Below are positions 56,803 to 64,000 of a stretch of DNA of 64,000 nt, piece after piece. Position 1 is the first letter of the stretch. Every line of letters starts with the position of its first letter. The notes beneath the pieces are model-generated. The model ran no database searches, was not told where the DNA came from, and worked only from the letters and a program-made list of their open reading frames with translations. This stretch comes from JACNIZ01 sp964344765. Its GTDB lineage: Bacteria; Planctomycetota; UBA1135. A program made the position numbers and the translations under genes. The stretch spans positions 30,029-94,028 of the forward strand of contig CAYFOM010000015.1 in the NCBI GenBank assembly GCA_964344765.1, given 5' to 3'.

Positions 56803-58632
56803 ATGTCATCCGCATCTACCATCCGCAACGTGGCTATCGTTGCGCACGTCGACCACGGCAAAACCAGCTTGGTCGACTGCATGTTCCGCACCGCCGGCGC
56901 CCTCAATCGTGGCTCCGAGCAAACCGATCGCCTGCTCGACTCCAATGATTTGGAGCGCGAGCGCGGCATCACCATTTTGTCGAAGAATGCGGCGATTGAG
57001 TGGCGCGATGTGCACATCAACTTGATCGATACGCCGGGTCACGCCGACTTCGGCGGCCAGGTGGAACGCGTGCTGTCGATGGCCGATGGCGTGTTGTTGG
57101 TTGTCGATGCGTTTGAGGGGCCGATGCCGCAAACGCGCTTTGTTTTGCAAAAGGCGTTTGATAGCGGTTTGTCGCCGTTGGTCGTGGTCAACAAAATGGA
57201 CCGCAAAGACGCGCGTCCGGATCAAGTGCTCGGCGAGTTGTTCGACTTGTTTGTCGAACTCGGCGCTGAAGAATTGGCGCTGGATTTCCCGGTGATTTAC
57301 AGCAGCGCGCGCGCCGGTTGGGCGTCGGCGGATGAAGCAAGCGAAGGCAGCGACATGGCGCCGTTGCTGGACCAGATTTTGGAAACGGTGCCGTCGCCGG
57401 AGTTGGATGGCGCAGGCGCGACGCGCATTCAGGTCAGCACTTTGGACTGGGATAATTACGTCGGCCGCATCGGCATCGGTCGGGTCGAGCGCGGTGTTTT
57501 GCGCCAGGGGCAAGAAGTGATGCGCATTGCCAACGACGGCAGTCAAAACCGCGGTCGCATTAAAGAGCTTTACCGCTTTGAAGGCATGGAGCGCGTAGCC
57601 GCCACCGAGGTGCGCGCCGGCGACATCGCCAGCATTGCTGGTTTGGATCCGCTGGGCTTGGGTGACACCTTGTGCGACTTGGAAGTGGTCGAGCCGCTGC
57701 CGCCGATCACCGTTGAGGAACCGACCATCGAAATGGAGTTCCTTGCCAACGACAGCCCGTTTGCCGGTCAAGAGGGCAAGTTTGTCACCTCGCGCCAAGT
57801 TGCCGAACGCCTGCAACGCGCCAGCATGATGGACCCGGCACTGCGCGTCAGCCAAGCCCCCACCGGCGGATATTTGGTGGCCGGACGCGGCGTTTTGCAC
57901 TTGGGCATTCTGATCGAAAACATGCGCCGCGAAGGCTACGAGTTCGCCGTCGGCAAACCGCGCGTTTTGATCAAAGCCATCGACGGCGTCGATCACGAGC
58001 CCGAAGAAGCCGCGCAAGTCGAAATGCCGGAAGACGTGATGGGCAAGGTCATCGAGTTCTTCAGCAAACGCAGCGCCGACATCAGCGACATGGTGCGCCA
58101 AGGCAATCGCGCAATTCTGCACATGCGCATCCCCACTCGCGGCCTGCTCGGCGCACGCTCGCAACTGCTCAGCCTGACTCGCGGCGAAGGCGTGCTCAGC
58201 TCGCGCGCCGACGGTTTCCGTCCGTGGGCCGGCGATCTTGCTAGCCGTCACAACGGCGTACTAGTCAGCAGCCATTCCGGTCGCGTCACCGGTTATGCGC
58301 TGCGCGCGCTGGAAGACCGCGGCGACTTCTTTGTTTCGCCGTCGGATAACGTCTACGCCGGCATGGTCGTCGGCGAAAACAACAAAGAGCAAGACATCAC
58401 GTTGAACGCGACCCGCGAGCGCAAATTGACCAACGTGCGCTCGTCGACCAAGGACGTGGTTGAAAATCTGCGCGTAGCGCGCAAAATGGGATTAGAAGCC
58501 TTTCTCGAGTATCTCGACGATGACGAGCTGCTCGAGGTCACTCCCGAAAATCTCCGCCTGCGCAAGCGCTTGCTCGACGAAAAAGCTCGCCAGCGCGCAA
58601 TCAGTGGGCGGGCAGTTCATAAGCAACATTGA
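56803..58632 (+). CDS. typA: Ribosome-associated GTPase TypA/BipA
   Basis: 609 residues. G motifs AHVDHGKTSLVD, RGITILSK, DTPGHADFGG and NKMDRKD; C-terminal domain TLNATRERKLTNVRSST is BipA-specific. Involved in 50S assembly, often in cold or stress. I start at MSSAST (56803), 13 bases after mlaD; the open frame reaches upstream into it. Confidence 0.95.
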   Translation: MSSASTIRNVAIVAHVDHGKTSLVDCMFRTAGALNRGSEQTDRLLDSNDLERERGITILSKNAAIEWRDVHINLIDTPGHADFGGQVERVLSMADGVLLVVDAFEGPMPQTRFVLQKAFDSGLSPLVVVNKMDRKDARPDQVLGELFDLFVELGAEELALDFPVIYSSARAGWASADEASEGSDMAPLLDQILETVPSPELDGAGATRIQVSTLDWDNYVGRIGIGRVERGVLRQGQEVMRIANDGSQNRGRIKELYRFEGMERVAATEVRAGDIASIAGLDPLGLGDTLCDLEVVEPLPPITVEEPTIEMEFLANDSPFAGQEGKFVTSRQVAERLQRASMMDPALRVSQAPTGGYLVAGRGVLHLGILIENMRREGYEFAVGKPRVLIKAIDGVDHEPEEAAQVEMPEDVMGKVIEFFSKRSADISDMVRQGNRAILHMRIPTRGLLGARSQLLSLTRGEGVLSSRADGFRPWAGDLASRHNGVLVSSHSGRVTGYALRALEDRGDFFVSPSDNVYAGMVVGENNKEQDITLNATRERKLTNVRSSTKDVVENLRVARKMGLEAFLEYLDDDELLEVTPENLRLRKRLLDEKARQRAISGRAVHKQH

Positions 58633-59363
58633 TCACCAGTTTGTTCCGGCCGATTCGCCTGGGATCCTTAATTGGCATCCCGATCCGCGTTTCGCCCGTG
58701 GTGTTTTTGTTGCTGCTTCTGCTGGTCTGGGATTTCGCCCGCCACACCGACGCCGACGCCACCAGTCAGCTGTTGGTGCTTCTCGCCGCGCTCGGTGTTT
58801 CCTTGTTGGTACATGAACTTGCCCACGCCCTGGTCGCCCGGCGTCTGGGGTTGCGCGTTTACGACATCACCATTTGGCCGCTGGGCGGCATGGCGCGCAT
58901 GGACGGCTTGGCCGACAACCCGCACTTAGAAGCGCCGGTTGCCGCTGCCGGTCCGGTCGCCAACCTTGTCGTCGCACTGATCTGCTGGCTGATCCCCGGA
59001 TCCACTCTCGATGCAGTCGCGTGGATCAACCTGGTGCTCGGACTGGGCAACCTGCTCCCCGCCTTCCCACTGGACGGCGGCCGCATTTTGCGCTCGTGGT
59101 TGGCGCGCCACGCTCCAGGACCGGCGGCTACGCGCGCGGCGGTGCACATCAGCAATTGGCTGCTGTGGATCGCGCTGCTGGTCGGCGCCTGGCTGGATTC
59201 GTTTTGGGTGGTGGCGCTGCTGTGCGCCTTCCTCTACTGGGCCGGTCGCATGGAGCTGATGCAAGCGGTGCTGCGCCAAGGCACGATGCCGGTGATGGAC
59301 CCGGGAGAGGTACTGTCAAAAGCAATGAAGCGCGGCGACGACGGTACTAAAATCGAGGAATGA
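58629..59363 (+). CDS. M50 family site-2-type membrane metalloprotease
   Basis: 244 residues with about six hydrophobic segments. The zinc motif is HELAH in LLVHELAHALVARRLG, and the second is LLPAFPLDGGRIL (the NPxDG-like motif). No CBS or PDZ domain. The start is TTG at 58629, overlapping the typA stop; no ATG fits. Substrate unknown. The next gene overlaps by four bases. Confidence 0.85.
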   Translation: MITSLFRPIRLGSLIGIPIRVSPVVFLLLLLLVWDFARHTDADATSQLLVLLAALGVSLLVHELAHALVARRLGLRVYDITIWPLGGMARMDGLADNPHLEAPVAAAGPVANLVVALICWLIPGSTLDAVAWINLVLGLGNLLPAFPLDGGRILRSWLARHAPGPAATRAAVHISNWLLWIALLVGAWLDSFWVVALLCAFLYWAGRMELMQAVLRQGTMPVMDPGEVLSKAMKRGDDGTKIEE

Positions 59364-60337
59364 ATCTGATTCTCCGTACCCTCACAGTTGGGCTATGCAG
59401 CCTGTTGCTGGCATCGCTGGCCGGCAGCCAGGAAACGCCGACCGAGCGCGGCAAAAAGAAAGCGCATAAGCGCGGCGGCGACACTCCGGTATTGATCCCG
59501 GCATCCGAAGCCAAGCCGGAAGAAGATGCGGGTGCCAGCAAGACGCCGGCAACACCGCCTAAGGCACAGCAAGGTGGCGACAGCCATGCCGGCCATGACC
59601 ACGCGGGTCATGACCACGGCGCAGGCCGTTCCGTCGGCGCGCAAGATGTGCACCGTTTGGGTGGCCGCGACGCCGCATCGGATCCGGATCCCAGTCAGCC
59701 GCGTCCGACCTTGCCGCGTGCGACCAAGCCGTTTGCAACGGTGCGGCCTTTGTTGAAGGTGGATGGCGTGGCGATTACGTCGGAAGAGTTGAACGACTTG
59801 GTGGTTTATTACCAAGGCTTCCGCCAGAACGTCGTCGACATGCACTTGCGTAAGGCGGTGAACGCGCTGATGCCGCGCAAGGTGTTGGAGTCGATGTATT
59901 CCAAGGATTTGCCGGCGATGAAGCAGCGCATTGAGCTGGCGGTTGCCGAATACAAAGCCGGCGCCAAATGGGCGGATATGGTCGCCAAGTACAGCGACGA
60001 CGCCGAAGCCGAGAACCCTGAGGGTATTTACACCTTAGGCCGCGAGCGCGCGGTGCAGCCGTTTGATTTGTATTCGCACACCGGCACCAAGTCGAAGTTG
60101 GTCGGTCCGTTTTTGACCGTTTATGGTTATCACGTGCTGGAGATTTTGGAATACAACCGCGGCGTCGAAGCCAAAGATGATGAAGCCAAGGTACGCCACA
60201 TTTTGGTGATGTATCCGGAACTCAAGAAGATGGATGCCGACGGCAAGGACATCCGCAAGTTCATCAAGACCAAGGTCAAAGAAGCCAAGGTCACTGCACT
60301 CGAGGCGGCTGCAACCAACCTCGTGCCGATGAAATAG
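59360..60337 (+). CDS. Exported His-rich PPIase-like protein
   Basis: 325 residues. Signal peptide 1-22 (LLLASLAGS), then a charged, Pro-rich linker with a HAGHDHAGHDHG cluster (76-87) that could bind metal. The C-terminal part (about 120-300) resembles a parvulin/SurA-like peptidyl-prolyl isomerase: a VDGVAITSEEL start, then WADMVAKYSDD and LVGPFLTVYGYHVLEILE. Identification is moderate. It overlaps the M50 gene (ATGA), which hints at a shared envelope role. Confidence 0.6.
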   Translation: MNLILRTLTVGLCSLLLASLAGSQETPTERGKKKAHKRGGDTPVLIPASEAKPEEDAGASKTPATPPKAQQGGDSHAGHDHAGHDHGAGRSVGAQDVHRLGGRDAASDPDPSQPRPTLPRATKPFATVRPLLKVDGVAITSEELNDLVVYYQGFRQNVVDMHLRKAVNALMPRKVLESMYSKDLPAMKQRIELAVAEYKAGAKWADMVAKYSDDAEAENPEGIYTLGRERAVQPFDLYSHTGTKSKLVGPFLTVYGYHVLEILEYNRGVEAKDDEAKVRHILVMYPELKKMDADGKDIRKFIKTKVKEAKVTALEAAATNLVPMK

Positions 60338-60349
60338 TTTGCGTTGCTG

Positions 60350-60371
60350 GGCCTACCCTTCCGGGTGGGCC
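60350..60371. terminator. Hairpin between the convergent PPIase-like and EI-like genes
   Basis: A 9-bp stem (60350-60358 with 60363-60371, one T-G pair) with a TTCC loop in the 33-base gap. No T-run on either strand. It could be a bidirectional stop or a structural block. Confidence 0.5.
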
Positions 60372-62086
60372 TACAGCGTCAGATTCGCCAACTCTTCGCA
60401 CGACGTGGTGCGACACGCTTCCTCGGCCAGGCGCTCGCAATGGTCGAGGTCGAGCGTTTCAAGGTTGGCGTGGGTGCTTTGCAGCAGGCCCGGGCGCAAC
60501 ACGAAGTTGCGCAAGCCCAGACCGAGCAGCAACGGCATGTGCCGTTCCATTGCAGTGCGTTCGCCGTAAATGCTGATCTCGCGATCCAAGCCTTCGGCGA
60601 GTTGCACCAGCTTGCGCACCGCGCGCAAAACGGCGGGGTGTGGACGTTCCGATAGGCGGCGTCCCGATTCGGAGTAATAAGTCGAATCGGCAGCCAGCAG
60701 CATTTCGGAAAGTAGGTCGTAGCCAACCATGGCGAAATCGCAAGCCGCCATTAGTTCACGTCCGAGCAGCGCGCTGGACGGAGTTTCAAATACGGCGCCG
60801 AGTTTAACCGGATGGGAAACGTCGATGCCTTCCAGACGCAGCTCTTCGCGCGCCAATTCCATCGCTTCGCGCATGCGGCGCATGTCGGCGCAGTCGAGCA
60901 CGAAGGGTACAGCGATTTTGACCGGCCGCCCTTCGCTGGCGCGCAGGATGGCGCGGATTTGCACGGCCAACATTTCGGGGTGGTCGAACAAGACACGCGC
61001 CCCGCGCAGGCCTAGCTTGCCTTCGTCATCGTTGCTGAAAAAGCGATCCAAGCCGGTGCTCGGATCGAGATCGGGTAGGCGGAAAACCACCGACTCGGCG
61101 TTGCGCAGCACCTTGCCATGGAACTGAGTCAGCGAATCTTCGCGCGGCGCACCTTGGCGCTGAATCAGCGGCAGTTCGGTGCGATAAAGGCCGATCGCCG
61201 ATACGCCGTTTGCCACAGCTCGACGCGATTCGGCCGGGCTGGCGATTGCCGCTTCAAGGGTCACCGTGGTGCCGTCGGCGAGACGCGCCGGGCCTAAGGC
61301 TTCGGCTTTCTCCACCACCGCCACGCGACCGAGCGCGCTGCTGACCATTTCCGCATCGGGGTCGAGCACGATTTGGCCGGAGTCGCCATCCAGTAGCGCG
61401 GTGTCGGCGTCGCCGGCGGATTCAAAAATGCCGTCGACGTTGATCAGCGCCGGCAGCCCTGCAGCGCGAGTCAAGATGGTGCCGTGCGAACCCATGGTTC
61501 CGCTTTCGGCAACGATGGCGCTAATGCCGTTTTCGAGGGCGAAGGTCAGATCGCTGACTGAAAGTTCCTGCACGACCAGTACCGCTCCGGTCGCGGTCGG
61601 CGTTTCAGCTTGCTCTTCGTTGCGACGACAGTGGTGCAACAAACGCACGGCGACGTCGCGCAGGTCGGACAAACGGTTGCGCATGCCTTCGGTTTCGACG
61701 ACGGCGCACAGCCGTTCGTAAACCTCGAGGACCTCGCGAACGGCTGATTCCAGGTTTTGACCGTCCTGGATGCGGTTGCGGATGTCGGTCTCGACTTGCG
61801 GGTCTTCGAGGATCTTGAGGTGGGCGTCAAAAATGCGCGCCTGCTCCTCGGTGAAGCGCCCGGCCAATGCGTTGCGCTGGTGGACCAAAGCGACGCGTGC
61901 GCCACGAGCAGCCGACTCCAGTCGCGCCATTTCCTCGTCGATCTCGGAGGCTTTCAGCTGACGAACCTTGACCTCGCCAAAGCTCTCATCGCGAATCAAA
62001 ATCGGCCCGAAAGCGGCCCCTGGGCTTGCAGTCTGCCCCTGTAGGGCGGTCGCGGCGGCTGGAGTAGTCGGGATCTCGGTGGTCAT
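60371..62086 (-). CDS. EI-like PEP:phosphotransferase, degenerate active site
   Basis: 571 residues with the enzyme I layout and no N-terminal GAF domain. The phosphohistidine site is present (His201, GSHGTILTRAAGLPA). In the C-terminal barrel GLYRTELP and LGLRGAR are kept. However, GTNDLTQY is reduced to VGYDLLSE, the MCGEMAG cysteine is replaced (IYGERTA, near residue 503), and GGDK is lost. It may bind PEP poorly or act as a sensor. Start is ATG 62086 (a TTG at 62098 is also in frame). Confidence 0.8.
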   Translation of the reverse strand: MTTEIPTTPAAATALQGQTASPGAAFGPILIRDESFGEVKVRQLKASEIDEEMARLESAARGARVALVHQRNALAGRFTEEQARIFDAHLKILEDPQVETDIRNRIQDGQNLESAVREVLEVYERLCAVVETEGMRNRLSDLRDVAVRLLHHCRRNEEQAETPTATGAVLVVQELSVSDLTFALENGISAIVAESGTMGSHGTILTRAAGLPALINVDGIFESAGDADTALLDGDSGQIVLDPDAEMVSSALGRVAVVEKAEALGPARLADGTTVTLEAAIASPAESRRAVANGVSAIGLYRTELPLIQRQGAPREDSLTQFHGKVLRNAESVVFRLPDLDPSTGLDRFFSNDDEGKLGLRGARVLFDHPEMLAVQIRAILRASEGRPVKIAVPFVLDCADMRRMREAMELAREELRLEGIDVSHPVKLGAVFETPSSALLGRELMAACDFAMVGYDLLSEMLLAADSTYYSESGRRLSERPHPAVLRAVRKLVQLAEGLDREISIYGERTAMERHMPLLLGLGLRNFVLRPGLLQSTHANLETLDLDHCERLAEEACRTTSCEELANLTL

Positions 62087-62243
62087 CGTCGGCGTCAAAC
62101 GGCGGTTCGCCGTAGTCTAGCCGCGCCGCTGCGGGGAATCCCCTGTATTCGCCTTCTGATGCCCCACCCGCCAAAGCCTGGCCACTTTCCCAATCTACCC
62201 CTGGCACATCCCCCCCGCCGACACTATCCTATGCGGCCGCGGT

Positions 62244-62320
<77 letters not shown>

Positions 62321-62384
62321 TTTTTAACAACAAGTGCCCTAAGGAGATGAGGAGGTCTGCCAACCTTCACCCTCATCCCCCCGG

Positions 62385-62436
62385 ACTTTCGGTTCGCCAC
62401 TGGTTCGCCAGTGCAATCACTTAAACACCCGAAAGT
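62385..62436. repeat. Nested inverted repeats before the integrase
   Basis: Outer ACTTTCGG (62385-62392) and CCGAAAGT (62429-62436) enclose an inner CACTGG-TTCG-CCAGTG hairpin (62398-62413). The structure ends 3 bases before the integrase ATG. It may be an operator or a recombination-accessory site. No pairing to a known family is claimed. Confidence 0.5.
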
Positions 62437-62439
62437 TCG

Positions 62440-63624
62440 ATGAACAACAACAGCACAATTCGCGGCCTTTATGAATCCAAGGGCCGTCTTTACATTCGCG
62501 TTTCGCATGACGGCGTTCGCAAGCAAGTCCCGTTCACTAATGAGTGGCTTCGCCAGAAAGGATTGGAAGGCGCACAGGATGACGCTACGCGAGCAGAGCG
62601 AATAAGAAACAAGCTCCTGCAACAGATCAGCGAGGCGCAGCTGGACGGGCTTACAAGCCGCCGCAAGTGGACGGTACGCGAAGCCATCGACCACTTCCTT
62701 GTCGACAAGGAGAAACAGCCAAAAGCCACTCGACCGCAGAAGAAGCAACGGGACCGCCTCAAGGCCACACTGTTGACCGGAACCAAACGCCGCCCGGCAT
62801 TGGTCAATCACTTGAAACCACGTCGCAAAGTCTCCAGCGTTAAGCCAGGCGACCTTGCTAACTTCCAGAGGAAGAACGAGGACTTGGATCTCAAGCCCAA
62901 CTCGGTTCACGCCTACATGAGCGATTGCCGCACCTTCTTTACCTGGTGTGTTGAGAAGGGGGTTATCGCCAGAAGCCCTATCGGCCAAACCGGCCACTCG
63001 GTTCCACCAATGGAAGGGCTGGAGGAGGGATGTACGCCCTACTCCTCCTATGAAATGGACGCGATCCTTAAATCCCTCCCTGCCAGGAAACCCTTGCAAA
63101 GAATGTGGATGGTCGCCAGGCACACCGGTGCACGCCGTTCTGAACTGCTTCGAATTCGCTTCAAAGACATCGACTGGAGACGGGGACTGCTCCTCATCCA
63201 TGGCGCACCCAAAAACAAGGAGAAGCAGGTAAAACCTCGACTGGTTACGCTTCTCCCTGAACTCCGAAAATTCTTGTTCGCAATTCGAACCGAAGGCGAA
63301 GCCTATGTTTCCTCGCTTACCACGGAGAAGTGGTCCGTCAACGCCTACCGCAACGCGGCCAGACGGTTCAACCGCAAATTTGACCTGGACCTCAGCTCGC
63401 AGCGAATGCGAAGAACGGTCGCCCAATTGATGGCCGAAAATGGCACCCCCATTGAGGCGGTGGCGGGCTTTCTGGGCAACTCTGTCGAAACCCTAAGGAA
63501 GTGGTACGTGCAGCCTTTCCCGCCACTGCTCAACGATGCAACCCTCGCCGCCCTTGAAGGCGGCGCCAATCCTGATCAAAGCCATTTTCAGGCCCCCTTG
63601 CGGTTAGGACTGGGGTCGTGTTGA
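62440..63624 (+). CDS. Tyrosine recombinase (integrase) with altered active-site residues
   Basis: 394 residues. A DNA-binding SAM-like N-terminal region (about 75-185) precedes the catalytic domain. Seen residues are Arg232 (TGARRSELL), a Lys in KNKEKQ (about 259-263), RMRRT with Arg324, and Tyr356. The usual His of HxxR is Gln321, and the second His is Asn347 (LGNS). It is placed after tRNA-Pro like a phage or island integrase. The 3' end overlaps a convergent small gene. Confidence 0.88.
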   Translation: MNNNSTIRGLYESKGRLYIRVSHDGVRKQVPFTNEWLRQKGLEGAQDDATRAERIRNKLLQQISEAQLDGLTSRRKWTVREAIDHFLVDKEKQPKATRPQKKQRDRLKATLLTGTKRRPALVNHLKPRRKVSSVKPGDLANFQRKNEDLDLKPNSVHAYMSDCRTFFTWCVEKGVIARSPIGQTGHSVPPMEGLEEGCTPYSSYEMDAILKSLPARKPLQRMWMVARHTGARRSELLRIRFKDIDWRRGLLLIHGAPKNKEKQVKPRLVTLLPELRKFLFAIRTEGEAYVSSLTTEKWSVNAYRNAARRFNRKFDLDLSSQRMRRTVAQLMAENGTPIEAVAGFLGNSVETLRKWYVQPFPPLLNDATLAALEGGANPDQSHFQAPLRLGLGSC

Positions 63625-63782
63625 CCAAACTGGCGCTCAAACGCAGCCCGGTGAATAAACCAGATTCCACCTACCTTTGAGGCACGAATCTCCCGGGCGG
63701 CACAATAACTGCGGACTGTTTTGGGGGTGCGGCGGAGAATTGCTGCCACCTCCTCAATGGTGAGTGGTTGATTGTTTTTCAT
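63588..63782 (-). CDS. Excisionase-like HTH DNA-binding protein
   Basis: 64 residues: NNQPLTIEEVAAILRRTPKTVRSYCA then a GGIWFIHRAAFERQF wing. This is a winged-helix fold of the MerR/excisionase (HTH_17) type. I start at ATG 63782; the frame continues upstream to 63905 with residues unlike the family. Pairing with the integrase suggests it controls excision. Position 63906-64000 holds no recognisable gene. Confidence 0.75.
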   Translation of the reverse strand: MKNNQPLTIEEVAAILRRTPKTVRSYCAAREIRASKVGGIWFIHRAAFERQFGQHDPSPNRKGA

Positions 63783-64000
63783 GATGAAGCTTGCGAGTCG
63801 CCCAAAGAATGGGTCGGTCTTACGATGCAGGTTTTTAGCTACGAAGGGCGGAACCAACTGCCCTTCGGTAGATGCCGGAGAGGGGACCTCCGAACTCACC
63901 CACACATATCCTAGGAAAAGAAAATTTCGAAAGTCAAGTTAGCCATGACTTTACCCAGTTAACCGCAATCCCCTCAAAGTCACACCTGGCAGGTTTCTTC

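Noticed and set aside
56806..58251. Large open frame on the minus strand opposite typA
   Set aside because: It covers typA almost exactly and its translation shows no recognisable domain; typA has strong motifs.
62321..62439. A defined attL core in the leader before the integrase
   Set aside because: The second copy needed to define the core is outside the window, so only the inverted repeats are recorded.

Overview
The window is the core translation and transcription locus of a Gram-negative, probably planctomycete-like bacterium. The clearest clue is RpoA, which opens with an MRIRWR...ELPSG block and a GKFMIEPFERGFG motif of the kind I associate with Planctomycetota. No L30 gene (rpmD) lies between rpsE and rplO, which fits. 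An Mla lipid-transport operon and two lipoproteins point to an outer membrane. The lineage call is an inference from remembered family features. GC content looks moderately high and codon use looks even. No rRNA operon, CRISPR array, IS element or replication origin was seen.

Layout. (1) 1-8.5 kb, minus strand: obg (cut by the window edge), rpmA, rplU, an RNase G gene, then HPr, EIIA-Ntr and a hibernation factor. Next come truA, recR, ebfC, dnaX, a 4.5S SRP RNA, two tRNA-Ser genes, tadA and tRNA-Arg(ACG). From memory, the order tadA/tRNA-Ser/SRP RNA/dnaX/ebfC/recR is also that of Bacillus subtilis. (2) 8.6-12.1 kb, plus strand: dnaE, ending inside a 129-bp imperfect palindrome. (3) 12.3-44.1 kb, minus strand: one long run with tRNA-Thr, tRNA-Tyr, tRNA-Gly, tRNA-Thr, tuf, rpmG, secE, nusG, rplK, rplA, rplJ, rplL, rpoB, rpoC, rpsL, rpsG, a Tsr3-like gene, fusA, and then the S10, spc and alpha operons down to rplQ. 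Internal sigma70-type promoters precede the first tRNA, rpsL and rpsJ. A strong intrinsic terminator sits between rpsG and the Tsr3-like gene.

(4) 44.2-47.9 kb, minus strand: aroC, a receiver-only response regulator and a MutS2 that lacks an Smr domain. (5) 47.9-52.5 kb: cystathionine beta-synthase and cystathionine gamma-lyase (reverse transsulfuration) on plus; an HU/IHF protein, dtd and a TPR-like lipoprotein on minus. (6) 52.5-60.3 kb, plus strand: an unrecognised lipoprotein with many aromatic-proline repeats, translationally coupled to mlaE-mlaF-mlaD, then typA/bipA, an M50 protease and a His-rich periplasmic PPIase-like protein. (7) 60.4-62.1 kb, minus strand: a degenerate EI-like protein, possible partner of the HPr and EIIA-Ntr at the left end. 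(8) 62.2-64 kb: tRNA-Pro(TGG) followed by a tyrosine integrase and a small excisionase-like protein, which looks like the left end of an integrated element running off the window.

The most noteworthy items are: the Tsr3-like (aminocarboxypropyl-transferase-type) gene inside the str operon, a family usually associated with eukaryotes and archaea; the repeat lipoprotein coupled to the Mla transporter; the EI homologue lacking its canonical cysteine; the palindrome at the dnaE 3' end; and tadA cotranscribed with its substrate tRNA-Arg(ACG).
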